From contig JAQMRL010000011.1 of assembly GCA_035578175.1 (NCBI GenBank), forward strand, positions 1,623,501 to 1,687,500: a stretch of DNA of 64,000 nucleotides, read 5' to 3'. Positions 1 through 11,233 of this stretch are shown here, piece after piece. The notes beneath the pieces were generated by a model that was given only the letters and a program-made list of their open reading frames with translations, searched no databases and was not told the origin of the DNA. Origin of the DNA: Catonia carolina. Taxonomy: Eukaryota > Arthropoda > Insecta > Hemiptera > Achilidae. Within the stretch, counting starts at the first letter, position 1, and the number at the start of each line of letters is the position of its first letter. Made by a program: the position numbers and the translations under genes.

Positions 1-1584
1 ATAAAACTCTATCTTGACTTAGACACGGCCATGAAATTCCCTACTCCATAAACTATTCAAAATTGATTCTATTTAACTGAAACTATTTTATGAAAATAAT
101 TTAAAAAAGTGCAATTTATGTAGTGTTTATGTAATTTTGAGTAAAATCTAGATTTCTAATTTGTCACAATATTATTTCAAGCCTAGTTCTTATTTTCATG
201 GTTATAGATGTAGCACTGACGTCCTGTGAACATTTATTTTTTAATATCAGAGTTTATCTATAATCTTAAAAGATTAACATAGGTTCTTGCAAAATAAAAA
301 TTGATATGAAAAGGAACTCCCAGTGCAGAAATATTTACAAACAAAAATACTCTTCACGATATTAAAATATTATAAATTAAATATTGAAATTATATAAATG
401 TTAATTTGAAAACACAGTAAGTTAATTTACCGAACAAGAAGTTTGTTGGATGCTTCCGCTTTAACCTTCAGATTTTTACCAACCCTTGTATTTAGCAGTA
501 TTAAAAGTAATAAGATCTTTAAACATTTTTTTCATAATTTTATGAAAATGAAAGGTGTAATCTACGTTCGTATGTAGAAGGTAAATAATAAAGAAGGATT
601 AAATTAGTTATTTCTTAAATGCTTTTATTTATAATTAGCTTAACAAATAATAAAAAACTAATTTTTGTAGAATTAAAATGTAAGAGCATTTCCTTTTGCG
701 AGCTTTTATATAAACAATCATTTTAAACAAAAAAACATAATTAAATGTTTAATGATAAACATTAATAGACTATTTAATAATTATCTTAGAACAATTTCAT
801 TCGGTTAACCAGCAAGGTCGATAAAAGTAATTGAACAAACCACTAATTTAACGCTTCAATTAAATGTAATAAAAAACTAGTGTAATTGAATTTAAGTGAA
901 AGTATTGTACAATGTTATTCTCCTTTTTAGAGATGTCCAAGAAAGGATCTTTCTAGTCATTATAAAATATTGAACTGTCATAACGTATTTAATATATTAC
1001 GGGCATAACTCATTAGAAAATGTAATACTGTACAATTTTACGTTGTACAATTACTTAATTCTTAAACGTTGTTGCTTTCGCTGTAACGAATCAAACTTAT
1101 TTATTGTATTTAAAAAATGATTTTCCTACTAAAGGACTCAGGTATTATTTCACTTTTATTGTATAGAATGATTGATATTTTTGTCTGTAATACAATTTTT
1201 TAGCGTATCACGGAAATAACCATGGATAATACAAAAAATATTCTTGTATTCTTCATTTATGATAAGAATTTGTAACGTCTTACACTAAATAGCAAGTAGA
1301 CTAATATTACATCTTGGAATTTTGATAAACTTTCCCAGAAGGTCATTACTGAATAAAAATTTTCTTTACAATGAAGTACAAGTAGGTACAAAGCCTTTGT
1401 ACTCTTCTTCACAGTAGATCGAAATTCCATGTCACATAAAAAGTAAATTATTTTAAGTACTTCATTACGTCAAGGTGGTTAGTTTAAAAGTGATTCAAAA
1501 TAAATTTTTATTTGTAGTCCTTATAAAATAAAGTAGGCAATTATTAAACACTGAGACCTTAACATACACATAATACATTATATT
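1..1584. other. AT-rich DNA, no feature seen
   Basis: This stretch is AT-rich with frequent stops in all frames. I see no exon-like frame, no tRNA-like boxes and no match to the repeats found elsewhere in the window. Confidence 0.6.
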
Positions 1585-1914
1585 GGGAAGGAAAGTATTG
1601 TTTTCACGCAAATTTTTCGAAATCGAGTTTTCACCGGAAATTCACGTTTGAAGACCCCCTATCAAAAAAAAAAAAAAAATGTTTTTAGCGATTGGTTTAT
1701 GTATGAACAAAATATCACAAGAACGAAATAGCGTACCAATTGCAAATTAAATTAGGTAGGCTACCACATATGAACCCATTGCAAATATTTTCTTTAATTA
1801 AAATCGAAAGTAGTAGTTTATATGTGAAAATTTTACGTTTTTGCGATTTTTAATAATTAAAATCGCTTCTCATTTACTGCATTTTTATGCTCTACAAGAT
1901 AGAGTAAGCACCAT
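1585..1914 (+). repeat. Repeat H, copy 1 (5' part only)
   Basis: This is the 5' third of the repeat seen in longer form near 37.2 and 43.6 kb. Shared landmarks are ggaaggaaagtattgtttt, the later atgtttttagcgattggt and the ctctacaagatag block. Similarity to the other copies stops abruptly after position 1914, so the 3' two thirds are missing. A run of A lies near 1665. It is non-coding and its class is unknown. Confidence 0.7.
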
Positions 1915-3570
1915 TATTTCTTGGCGTAACAAATAAATTTTTAGTTTAATTCTTAGATGATAAAAAATATTTTTATATTTTAAATTTGCATTTTTAATAT
2001 CTCTACGAAAGACTGTGATTTTCACTTATAAGTATATATTATAAGAAATTTTTTATATTTTGTACATATTTAAATATCTGATGTTCTGTAAGCAATTAAA
2101 ATTTCAAGCCGGTCTAGGTTGTTTTGGGTGGTGGAGCAGGTTTTGATTGAACCAGGCTGCCATTAAATAGGTAATTCAATAGTTTGTTTATTTCCGGAAC
2201 GATTTACAACAATTTTTTGAACAGAAGTTAGACATTTTCAGGAACATTTTTTGCTTTTAAAATAATACAAGTGTTCGTTTTTTCCATAATTTCGTTGAGG
2301 TAAAATATATTATATGAAAGAATGGCAGAAATTTGTAAAAGTTTTTGTTTGCCTCCTTTTTTATGATATAAAAAAATATTTATAATAATTTTATTGCAAT
2401 GAGAAAAAACTTCAGCCAAAATTTGTGTCAGCAAAACTGAGGAGACTTGTAGCTTAGGATTTATAAAACACTTTACTACTTATAACACTTTCCCACTTTA
2501 TTTTAACACTACTTATCTATAACCAACACGTTCTCTACTTCACATTCTCGTAGACTTATATTTTTATTTTACTTTATTTTATTCATTTTATTTTACTTCA
2601 CTCATTATTTCTTGAAACAAAGCTAGCTTTTATGTTTCAACATACAAGCTACTTTATTTCTTGTAACGCCCACTTTAAACACTTTTTGAAAATTTATTAG
2701 GTTTACACCCCGTCATTTATAAATATTGTTTTCAAAAGTCTGCAAATAAATCTCCATCAGTACTTTTCAATAAGTTGATCGGGAAGTTAAATAAGTGAAC
2801 CGGTAGGACTAAGTATTAAAGATGGTATAAAACCACCTTGATAGTCCAATTGGTTGCAAGCTTGTCTATTAATCTGAATAGGTTGGATACAGATTCAAAG
2901 TTATTTAATAACGTAAAGCACAAACAGAAACCACGTCTGGTAATGCATACGTCATTAGCATTCGAAATAACACTATTACCTAATTAAATATGTACGTTAA
3001 ATGTTGTTTCTTAGAATTCACTTGCTACAGTATTGCGTTACATAACAGAAGACAGCACCCTTTGTAAATGTTAATAGTATTACGTAATTAAATAAAGTAC
3101 CTAATATTTTGTAATAGTACAATAGGATGTATTCGTCGACAAACGAGTTCCGTTAATCTGATTTCTATTATAATGAATCGTTTCGAAACTGTTTTTTTGT
3201 TACTTATTTTATTTCTCAACTGTACAACCAGCAAAGATTTTCACAGTATATTAATTTTTTTAAATAGATACCATTGGTAGTGTTCCATATAATTATGAAT
3301 ACATAAAAAACATGTATTTTATTCTGATCAGGAGTTCTTAAATTATCTTACGAAGAATGTTCTCTAAATGTAATCTGTGTAGAATTTATTATTCATTTAA
3401 CATTGTATAGTGAAAATGACTAACCCAATATAATTTCCAATGTACAATTTTCGTAAAATTTAATGTAACTTACAATTTAATTTTTTCTTTTTTTTTAGTG
3501 AATACTTATATTAGTCTGTAAACAAAAAATTGTTTGTTAAAATACATTTAAATATACGATTATTTAAATA
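1915..3570. other. AT-rich DNA, no feature seen
   Basis: No supported gene or repeat. A short less AT-rich patch at 2105-2165 has a brief minus-strand frame but no convincing splice signals or conserved context. Confidence 0.5.
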
Positions 3571-3578
3571 TACTCGTA

Positions 3579-4016
3579 CGTATGTTGTTTAGGCCATCAG
3601 CCGAAAGGCTGGTATGAAAATGTAAAGGTATTACTAAGTAAAACGAGGAGTGAGGTGGTTTACAGTTGCCTTCCTCACTGAGTGGAAAAGTAAGTTTATC
3701 AGCATGCCGGGCCCTCTGAAAAGCACGTAATTTCCACTCTGCAAATGACACCTTCACTTTATTCACCACAGGATCTGACTGTATAATGAAATTCATAACT
3801 TTCAGAGGAGATAACTCTGATTAATGTCTATTACACCTCTACCTCTTCTGTTTTTAAATGATTCAGTCATATAATTGGCTCACCATGTAATAAGGAACAG
3901 AACTATTTATTTTAGCCCTGCATCGAACAGATTGAGTGTAAATAATTTGACACTCCACCTGTCTGTTATTGGCATCAAAAATGTTGTATCAAATGTAGCA
4001 TGAAATGTACGTATAT
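3579..4016 (-). mobile_element. SINE-A copy 1, long form
   Basis: Copy of the dominant retroposon family. Read on the minus strand it ends in the tail block ctaaacaacat and is flanked by the 8-bp direct repeat tactcgta (3571-3578 and 4017-4024), as expected for target-primed integration. Its 5' end continues past the usual tgcccataac start into a leader also found in copy 3. The internal frame from 3796 down to 3560 is open for 78 codons (starts MNFIIQ, contains FAEWK and HADK) and runs out through the tail into flanking DNA. No function is claimed for it. Confidence 0.9.
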
Positions 4017-4024
4017 TACTCGTA

Positions 4025-5445
4025 TACTTGACGATGCCTACTCCTTTTTTAGTCGCTGACAAAGATTTATTTATATATTTTATTTATTTGGTACATTTGT
4101 TTACATTAATGTTTGTAAGCCGTCTTCTAAATCATACTTCGTGAGTAGCAAAGTGATACTACCTCGAAACTTATTGGACAACATGTTTGATAGGATTTAT
4201 AAATCGATACATTGAGATAATTTATTTGTAGATTTGAGCACTTAAGAAGAAGAATATTATTGGGTAAACAAAATAACGCTATTTGGAAAAATATTTTACG
4301 TAGGTGTTTGGTCAGATTTAAATAACTTACAGAAGAAGAGAGACGTTTACATGTAACGGTAGATCTCTTGTTTCTGCCAACTTCCAGAAATGGATTGTTG
4401 GTACAATTAATAAAACGAGTATTTTAAGGTAACAAACATGACAATGACACGAATATACATGAGAAATTATTATCAGCAAAGTTTGAAATGGTAAAAGTTG
4501 CAACTATAGTAACTACTAAGCCTCAATCATAATTCCAATGAACTGAACAGTGATATTGCAGTTGTTTAAATTACCTATGATGTATTACAAATGATCATTT
4601 GCTATTGCAAAATTTATAGAATTAATTGACTTTTTAATGTCAACATAGGTCGTAAAATATATATTTTGTAATTTTTTATTTAATTATGCCATTTTTTTCT
4701 CTTTTACCTTATATACAAAATAACACCGTAACATCTTCATATAAGCAATAGTAAGTTTTCAAGACTTTCAATTTTTGTATCGGTAAGGAAATCGGTTTAT
4801 TATGCAGTAAAATCTATAGTGAACGCTGTTGTAAAATAGTAGTCATAGGTTTTCGTTTTTCCGTAGTTTGATGGAAGAAACCTTCTATAGTCTAATCACT
4901 CAAAATAAATCTATAGGACGTCTTCGATTTAGTCACTTAGTCACCAAATTTTCTTTGTTATTTTGTACAGAATATCTTAATTTATTGTTCTGTTGCGGAA
5001 CTGTAATCTGTGAAAACAATTTGATTTTTTTCACCGTATGTACATTTAGGCGAAAAGTAATATTTTTGATTTTTCGAAGGAAATTCAAATTTGTTTTTCT
5101 TGAGTCCAATGGAAAATCTTTAAAAGATATCAATAAATTTTAGGTTTGGCTACAATCAATTACATTTCCAAGTGTTATTTACTTTGTTTAAATTTTAGAT
5201 CAGTTACTCTAGTAGAACAGATTTATGGCTTAAAGCAGAACGATAAAGTTATACGACGTTGATGGATGGAGTAGGCTATGTCATTTAAGTATTTGGTTTT
5301 AAGATATGAAAGAAAAGTAATGTCATTAAGATCAGTTTTAGTCTACAAGATATGATAAAAAGAGTAGCTATTCAGAGCGAAAACCTTTTACAATAACAGA
5401 AAACCCTTTTCTTAAAAAAATTTAAAGAATTTTTGAACGAAATTT
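4025..5445. other. AT-rich DNA, no feature seen
   Basis: Short frames on both strands near 4.9-5.1 kb overlap each other and have the composition of chance AT-rich ORFs. No repeat from this window was recognised here. Confidence 0.5.
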
Positions 5446-5448
5446 TTT

Positions 5449-5615
5449 TTTTTTTTTAGTTTATTTATAGTCATATCAACAGCTTGGTTATTAGCGACTT
5501 CGGCAAGTAATGGAACAGTAGGTTTTAACTTGAGAAAATTTCCAAACCCTAACCGGGAATTAAACCCATGTTGTAGGCCAGCGCGCTACCATTACGGTAT
5601 GGAGACGGCCTAATT
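5449..5615 (-). mobile_element. SINE-F copy (tRNA-derived)
   Basis: Minus-strand copy of the tRNA-derived SINE. The tRNA-like head lies near 5615 and the 3' end near 5449 next to a run of T (A on the element strand). The B-box region is decayed (gggaattaaaccc on the plus strand) but the surrounding ccaaaccctaaccggg block matches the other copies. Confidence 0.75.
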
Positions 5616-5867
5616 TCAAATTTAATTACGATAGAAAATAACCTAACTAATACGGTTCAAAGATAGTAAGAAAATTTTTTTAACTTTTTAAAATCTTAAA
5701 TCACAGCTGTAAAAACAACTTACAACTAGTGAGTGTGATGAAAAAACATAAAATATGACTTAACTTAAGAACTTGGAGATGAACACTACTAATCAGTTGG
5801 ACTTAAACTTTTTGTTTGGATAAGGATTTTTTAAATTTATTTATTTGCTTTATATTTATTTAATTTA

Positions 5868-6058
5868 GGGTTGGTACTGATTTATTCATCTATTGGCGTT
5901 GAATCAAACATGTCGTTGCTCAATCTTCTAAGAAAGCTTCTTTTTGGATTGCCTTGTAAATACGGTGCGTGTAGTACTACATTGAAATGAGAGACGGTTT
6001 GGTGGAACCATAAATTTCGTTTTCTTATATCCAAATTGGTTCATCAAATATATACCGA
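5868..6058 (-). pseudogene. Jockey-like LINE 3' fragment, internally deleted
   Basis: The minus strand reads KPIW-type residues, then YGSTKPS-like residues (about 6055-5985), then jumps to a C-terminal block with LRRL and a stop. In the longer relative at 17.5-18.4 kb these blocks are far apart, so about 100 codons are missing between them. Its 3' part resembles the fragment at 63.65-63.77 kb. It is dead. Confidence 0.6.
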
Positions 6059-6314
6059 TTATTGAAATTTTTTATAGACTAACCAATTTATTAAACAATT
6101 TAGAAAACTTAAAAACCAGGTAGACTACTACTTCGTGGTTTTACCAGATATCAATCAGCTTATTTAACAGTGTTTCTATTTCCACATTAAAATGTAGTTA
6201 CAAACATTTTGATAACTGTATTTTTTTGCTAGTAATGACCAATTTAAATCTTATGTGGTGGCTCGTAGCTAAATTGGTTTATAAAATAATATATATAGCT
6301 GTGGTTCTGAATAT

Positions 6315-6483
6315 ACTCTGTGGTTTAGTGGTCAGCTAGTTAGCCAACAAAGCGGAAGATCCCGGGTTCCATTCCCGACTAAAATCTGGGAATTATTACT
6401 ACTAGTTAAAACCCACCATTTTAGTTCCATAACCCATCGCAGTCCCTCATGACCAAACTTTTGTTGTAACTTTAAATAAAGTT
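6315..6483 (+). mobile_element. SINE-F copy (tRNA-derived)
   Basis: Plus-strand copy with an A-box-like ttagtggtcagc near 6326 and a B-box-like gggttccattcccg near 6364, followed by the family body (ctgggaattatta... cccaccat) and the 3' block actttaaataaag. Old and decayed. Confidence 0.8.
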
Positions 6484-6639
6484 AAAATGAAATTAATACT
6501 TAACTCGTTTTGTTTATAGTTGAAACAAATTGAGGTCACGGACGAAATCGGATTTTTGTCAAAATGTTTCATGTTAGTAAATTTTGACATTACAAAATGT
6601 ATACTTATTTATTGAGTTTGGTAATACTCGTAGTAGTTC

Positions 6640-7033
6640 TTGTTGTTTAGGTCATCAGCCAAAAGGCTGGTTTGAACCTCTAGAGGTTTTACTAAGTAAA
6701 ACGAGGAGTGAGGTGGTTTACCAGTGCCTTCCTCACTGAGTGGAAATATATGCTTATCAGCATGCCGAGCCCTCTGAAAAGCACATATTTTCCACTCTGC
6801 AAATGACACCTTCACTTCATTCACCACAGGGTCTGGCTGTATAATGAAATTCATTACTTTCAGATAAGATAACTCTGATTAGTGTCTTTTACACCTCTAC
6901 CTCTTCTGTTCTTAAATGATTCAGTCATTTAATTGGCTGATTATATGATAAGAAACAGAACTATTTATTTTAGCCCTGCAATGAACAGATCGAGTGTAAA
7001 TAATTTGACACTCCACCTGTCTGTTATGGGCAG
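6640..7033 (-). mobile_element. SINE-A copy 2
   Basis: Nearly canonical short-form copy of 394 bp. A perfect 10-bp target duplication gtagtagttc sits at 6630-6639 and 7034-7043. On the element strand it starts at ctgcccataac and ends in aaacaacaa. It retains the family open frame (MNFIIQPDPVVN start at 6854), one of the best preserved versions. Confidence 0.93.
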
Positions 7034-7315
7034 GTAGTAGTTCAGAGAAACTTAATTGCTTTACGATCAGTAAGAAACGCTGATTGAACTACCCGAAGAA
7101 TTAAATATTTTCGCCTAGTTTAATGACTGGCGTAACGAGTTCAAAATATGAGAGAAAGGCTTTTCTAACATTTATTAAAAAAACCTACAATAATAATAAT
7201 AATGTTTATATTACTTTGAATGGGGTTCTTTGCTATGAAAATCCTTGGCTATTGAGAAAATAACATTTAACACAGTATCATCTTTAGTAATTGTTGTAAA
7301 ACACATGAATTTTGA

Positions 7316-7664
7316 TTGTATAATACACTAGCATACCCCGCGCGGCTTCACACGTGAAAACATGTATAATATATTTTTTTAATAAAAATGTAACAGAAAT
7401 TGTGTAGCTGATACTCGACTGTATCCCCAACGTACACGCGCGCACGCACGCGCGCACACACAGATAGTTTTGATAAATTACCCGCGAACGTCTCTCATTA
7501 GTTATTATGCGTATGCACTGTATGTAGTTCAACAATACAGTATACACAATGACATACGCACACAAAACGACATTTTGATAATTTCCCTGCGTACGTCTCT
7601 CGCTTTCATCAAACCCCTTCATCTACTTCAACAGCAATACGTACTCACATGTACGCGCGCGCGT

Positions 7665-7699
<35 letters not shown>

Positions 7700-7856
7700 G
7701 TCCCTTAGGGTTATCATTTTTGAAAATTTAAAAATACAATGATGTGAATATAAATCCAAATATGCTGTAAAAATTTCATGAAAAGTCGTTTAGTATTTTG
7801 TTGGAAATTAGCCTGCACAAATAAACAACACGCTTTGTCATTATAATATTAATATA
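7316..7856 (+). repeat. Repeat I, copy 1, with internal duplication and CA/CG microsatellite
   Basis: Shares a long order of blocks with 16635-17037: actagcat.ccccg near the start, aacagaaattgtgtagctg, actgtat.ccccaacg, cgtacgtct, catcaaaccc, tcacatgtac, then a (CA)n run, ccttagggt.atcattttt, ggaaattagcctgcacaaa and cgctttgtc at the end. This copy is longer because a block beginning tgataa is present twice (7471 and 7576, about 105 bp apart), and because of alternating CG/CA runs at 7432-7462 and 7653-7697. The ending before ttataatattaatatag resembles 3' ends of known non-autonomous insect elements, but I cannot assign the class. Confidence 0.75.
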
Positions 7857-7876
7857 GATTACTATACGTAATCCGT

Positions 7877-8323
7877 CTGCCCATAACTGATACGTACATT
7901 TCATGCTACATTTGATACAACATTTTTGATGCCCATAACAGACAGGTGGAGTGTCAAATTATTTACACTCAATTTGTTCGTTGCAGGGCTAAAATAAATA
8001 GTTCTGTTTCTTATTACATGGTCAGCCAATTAAATGACTGAATCATTTAAGAACAGAAGAGGTAGAGGTGTAAAAGACACTAATCAGAGTTATCTCCTCT
8101 GAAAGTAATGAATTTCATTGTACAGCCAGACCCAGTGGTGAATGAAGTGAAGGTGTCATTTACAGAGTGGAAAATATGTGCTTTTCAGAGGGCCCGGCAT
8201 GCTGATAAGCGTACTTTTCCACTCAGTGAGGAAGGCAATGGTAAACCACCTCACTCCTCGTTTTACTTAGTAAAACCTCTAGAGGTTCAAACCAGCCTTT
8301 CGGCTGTTGACCTAAACAACAAC
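7877..8323 (+). mobile_element. SINE-A copy 3, full long form
   Basis: The most complete SINE-A here (447 bp). A perfect 11-bp target duplication acgtaatccgt flanks it (7866-7876 and 8324-8334). The 5' end is ctgcccataac, and a second tgcccataac follows 52 bp later, so the leader looks like a partial 5' tandem unit. The 73-codon frame from 8108 (starts MNFIVQ, ends in a run of N from the AAC tail) is intact. A promoter was not proven; ggttcaaacc at 8284 resembles a Pol III B box. Confidence 0.93.
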
Positions 8324-8391
8324 ACGTAATCCGTATGTATTTTACATTTCATTAGGTACTGTAAATATTGTAGAAATACTGTCTATTTTTT

Positions 8392-8961
8392 CTAATAATA
8401 TTTTTGGTGTTAATTTCATTACCTGCTCTTAATCATTTAATCAAAAAAAAAAAAATGTAGATGAAAGGACTTTACACACATTTGCAGTATAAAATAGCCG
8501 GTTATTTAAGTTACAGAATTTTCCCTCACAAATGAGGATGTGATTTCTATAAACTAACCATAACTGGATTAACTTGATTTTTAAGTTGTAAACATTCTTC
8601 TTACTTGATCGCAACTGTAAATAACTAATAAATAATTTTACTTATGTTAAATCGTTAGCTAACGAAAAATGTGTACATAGTTAATGCAGGTGTTCTAATC
8701 ATAGGTTAATGATTCAGCAAGCATTACAGCTTTTTTAACAAAACTTTAAAGAATCTGTTATATTAATAAATTACAAAACCTAAAGCTTTACGAAAAACTT
8801 AAAAAGTTTTATACTCTTATATCCATTACAATTTCGTTAAAATAGAAAAGCTAAGAAAACTTCTACTCCAGACTTTGAAGATATAATCGTGTTCATTTTT
8901 TGAATATTTTGGAAGTTTTTTTTAACCCTAACGTCTGAACGTTGCAATCTGTTTAATTTTA
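8392..8961. other. AT-rich DNA, no feature seen
   Basis: Nothing recognisable on either strand. Confidence 0.5.
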
Positions 8962-9054
8962 GAACAATAAGCAACTCCGTGATCCAATGGAATGAGGATG
9001 ATTGTATGACCTGTAAATGAAGTGCAGTCTTGTACTGACTCAGGCCGACAATTT
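8962..9054 (-). mobile_element. SINE-G fragment
   Basis: The block ggatgat.gtatgac.tgtaaatga followed by gactcaggccgac is the reverse complement of the middle-to-end portion of the SINE-G copies at 14.35 and 57.3 kb. The tRNA-like head is absent. Confidence 0.65.
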
Positions 9055-9510
9055 ACTTACCACAAATTTTTTAATTTTATAAAATATATTAGCTATGTTA
9101 TTTATATAAAACAATAAAATTATAATTTGTCAAGATGATGAGAAACGACAACGAATTAAGTTTTTTTTTTGATTATCTAATAAACAATCTAATATAAATA
9201 GAAAACGAAGAATATAAAAAATAAGAAAAAATTAGGAAACATATTGGGCCAAACAATGTTAGTCTACCAATCTAAGATTACGATAAGGTAAGAGCTTTGA
9301 CTGACGAAGTTCATAAACAGGAAGCGGATTGACGGAAGTTAAAAACATCTAACTGATAATGAATATGTTGGCGGTATTACGAAAGAAGAAGCATTTATCA
9401 GTTTGTAAAGTTTCTGGAAATGCTCTTTAATAATCCGAAAAATAAAACAAAAATGTATTGCTAAAATTTTGTAATTTACCCAGTGTAATTATTATATACC
9501 TGACTAATAT

Positions 9511-9618
9511 GGTTCAAACCAGCCTTTCGGCTGTTGACCTAAACAACAACACGTAATCCGTATGTATTTTACATTTCATTAGGTACTGTAAATATTGTAG
9601 AAATACTGTCTATTTTTT
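9511..9618 (+). mobile_element. Duplicate of SINE-A copy 3 tail plus its 3' flank
   Basis: These 108 bases appear identical to 8284-8391. The segment holds the last 40 bases of SINE-A copy 3, the target duplication of that copy and about 57 bases of its unique downstream flank, stopping at a run of six T. Because flanking DNA is included, this is a copy of that particular locus and not an independent SINE insertion. It could be a 5'-truncated 3' transduction or a local DNA duplication. Confidence 0.85.
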
Positions 9619-9689
9619 GCATTAAATGCATTAAAAAAACTATTCATAAATTCAAATTTTGTATTAGTAATAAATAAAAATTGCTTTAA

Positions 9690-10018
9690 AAATATTCAAA
9701 ATAGTTTTTTTAGTTTATTTAAAGTCGCATCGACAGCTTGGTCATTAGCAGCTACTGTGGGTTTTGGTACCTTAACGGTAGTTTTAACGTGTTTAAATTT
9801 CCAGACCCTAGCCGGGAATCGAAACCGGGACCTTTCGCTTTGCAGGCTAGCACGCTAGTCAGCACGCCACGAAGGTAGTTTAAAAATACATTATTCTTTA
9901 ATTTTTGTTTAAAAGTTTTTTTTGAGAATGTTCGGTTATCCGGTAAACCGAATGTTGTCACTACGTAAAATATATCGACATCCTGTATTCCGGACGTTGT
10001 TACTGAAAGGGTTAATAA
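9690..10018 (-). repeat. Repeat K, copy 1, carrying a SINE-F insertion
   Basis: The same composite occurs at 44868-45264: aaaaatattcaaaata, then a minus-strand SINE-F, then an imperfect target duplicate, then cattattc, a t-rich run, ggttatccgg, taaaatatatcgac, ttccggacgttg and gaaagggttaat. SINE-F entered an ancestral K unit once and the composite was then copied. Strand is given for the SINE. The class of K is unknown. Confidence 0.7.
9709..9880 (-). mobile_element. SINE-F copy (tRNA-derived)
   Basis: On the minus strand the head carries tagcgtgct... and a B-box-like ggtttcgattcccg (plus-strand complement near 9815-9828), then agggtctgg, and the element ends in gcgactttaaataaac with an A-rich tail. 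It lies inside repeat K. Confidence 0.85.
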
Positions 10019-10102
10019 AATTTATATTCTTATCATATTATTAAAAAAAATAAACAGCTTACTGTATAATTTTAGATTACAAAAATAAATGTTTAAACTC
10101 AC

Positions 10103-10283
10103 GTGGATTAAGTGCATAAGTTAATTTCTTGACAAAATTACTTAATCGAACAGCTAGAATAATAACAGGGAATCCGATAAGTTGTACAGGAAGCTCCAGA
10201 CCGCCTTCTTGTCCTAAAACTGGAGTATATTCCAACAATAAAATCACCGTTAAAATCCCTTTAATCACTGCGGACAACCTCAT
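10103..10283 (-). CDS. Putative first coding exon of a secreted protein
   Basis: The exon encodes 60 residues plus one base, starting MRLSAVIKG. Residues 1-24 form a typical signal peptide (hydrophobic ILTVILLL, predicted cleavage after VLG before Q25), so the product is probably secreted or in the secretory pathway. The rest ([10 protein letters not shown]... ending ALNP) is hydrophobic and basic. Positions 10102-10097 read gtgagt on the minus strand, a consensus donor, after one base of a split codon (phase 1). The ATG has A at -3. An earlier ATG at 10320 opens a 19-codon uORF that overlaps this start out of frame and stops at 10261, so the true transcription start or translational control is uncertain. 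No downstream exon was found between here and position 1. The phase matches the acceptor of the 38580-38712 exon, which suggests a tandem paralogue. The family was not recognised. Confidence 0.62.
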
Positions 10284-11230
10284 GTTTAACACCACAATCA
10301 CAAGACAAATACTTAACCATCTTTCTTGATTCTTCGTTACTCCGCTAAACTTTCCCTTTCACCGCTGGAAATTCCCACTTCAATCGTTTAAAATTCCCTC
10401 CTCTATACATAATATTTTTTTACTACCACTACTATTAATTCTAGTCTTTCTACTCTACTATTTTCTGACTCTATTACGTAAACACTGGTTTACGATTTGT
10501 GTCACTTATGCGTGTATTTTGTATTGTCTCTGTCACTAAAATGCACCTGGTTATTCTTGTTTGACCCACTTAACTACATTTTATGAATATAAATCACATT
10601 CCAACTTTTAATGTACAATACTGTTTATTTTTATTTTATATTCTATTCTTAAGTCGTTTTATTTTACATTCTAAATAGGCTACATCTTAAAAAAAAGAAA
10701 TAAAAACGAATTTCATTATACACCACAGTTTATTCTCTAGTTTATGTAAGAACATGCTATGAATTGTTTTTTAATGCTACTTTATTTATAATATTTTAAT
10801 AGAATAACAACTAATTTGAAATTTAAGTTGTAAAATCACTCTTACAGACTTGTTGGTGGTCAAACCATTACAGAAACCACACTAATTCTTTTTTTGTTAC
10901 AGAATATCAACTCGTCTTATAAAGTTTTACTGTCGGGGAGGGCCGTAAGGTACCTTTTCTCCCCAAAATATCTGGTTTTCTGTAACCTGATTTACACATT
11001 ATAGGGTAATAAGGAAATGTTCTTACTTGTTCAGATGGGCTCAAATCCTGCGACTCAGAAAACTAATTTTCCGATATTTTTCGGTAGAGGTTCCAACTTT
11101 ATACACCTTGATCTTCCTAATGGAAATTCCTTGGTGCATTAATGGCTCCTTAACTGTTAATTTTTTCATAAGAATATGAATAGTGAAGCATTAAATTTTC
11201 GAAATTCAACCAAATTAAAACACACAAAAG
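10284..11230. other. Presumed 5' flank of the exon at 10.1-10.3 kb
   Basis: AT-rich DNA upstream (minus strand) of the putative first exon. It should contain the promoter and 5' UTR, but no TATA or initiator can be singled out. A slightly GC-richer patch lies at 10920-10960. No repeat recognised. Confidence 0.4.
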
Positions 11231-11233
11231 TAA

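Noticed and set aside
2100..2170. Minus-strand peptide AWFNQNLLHHP vaguely like an ABC transporter segment
   Set aside because: Only about 20 codons, no convincing acceptor or donor, and no neighbouring exon.
4868..5143. 91-codon plus-strand frame with an overlapping antisense frame
   Set aside because: Low-complexity AT-rich composition, no domain, and opposite frames equally open.
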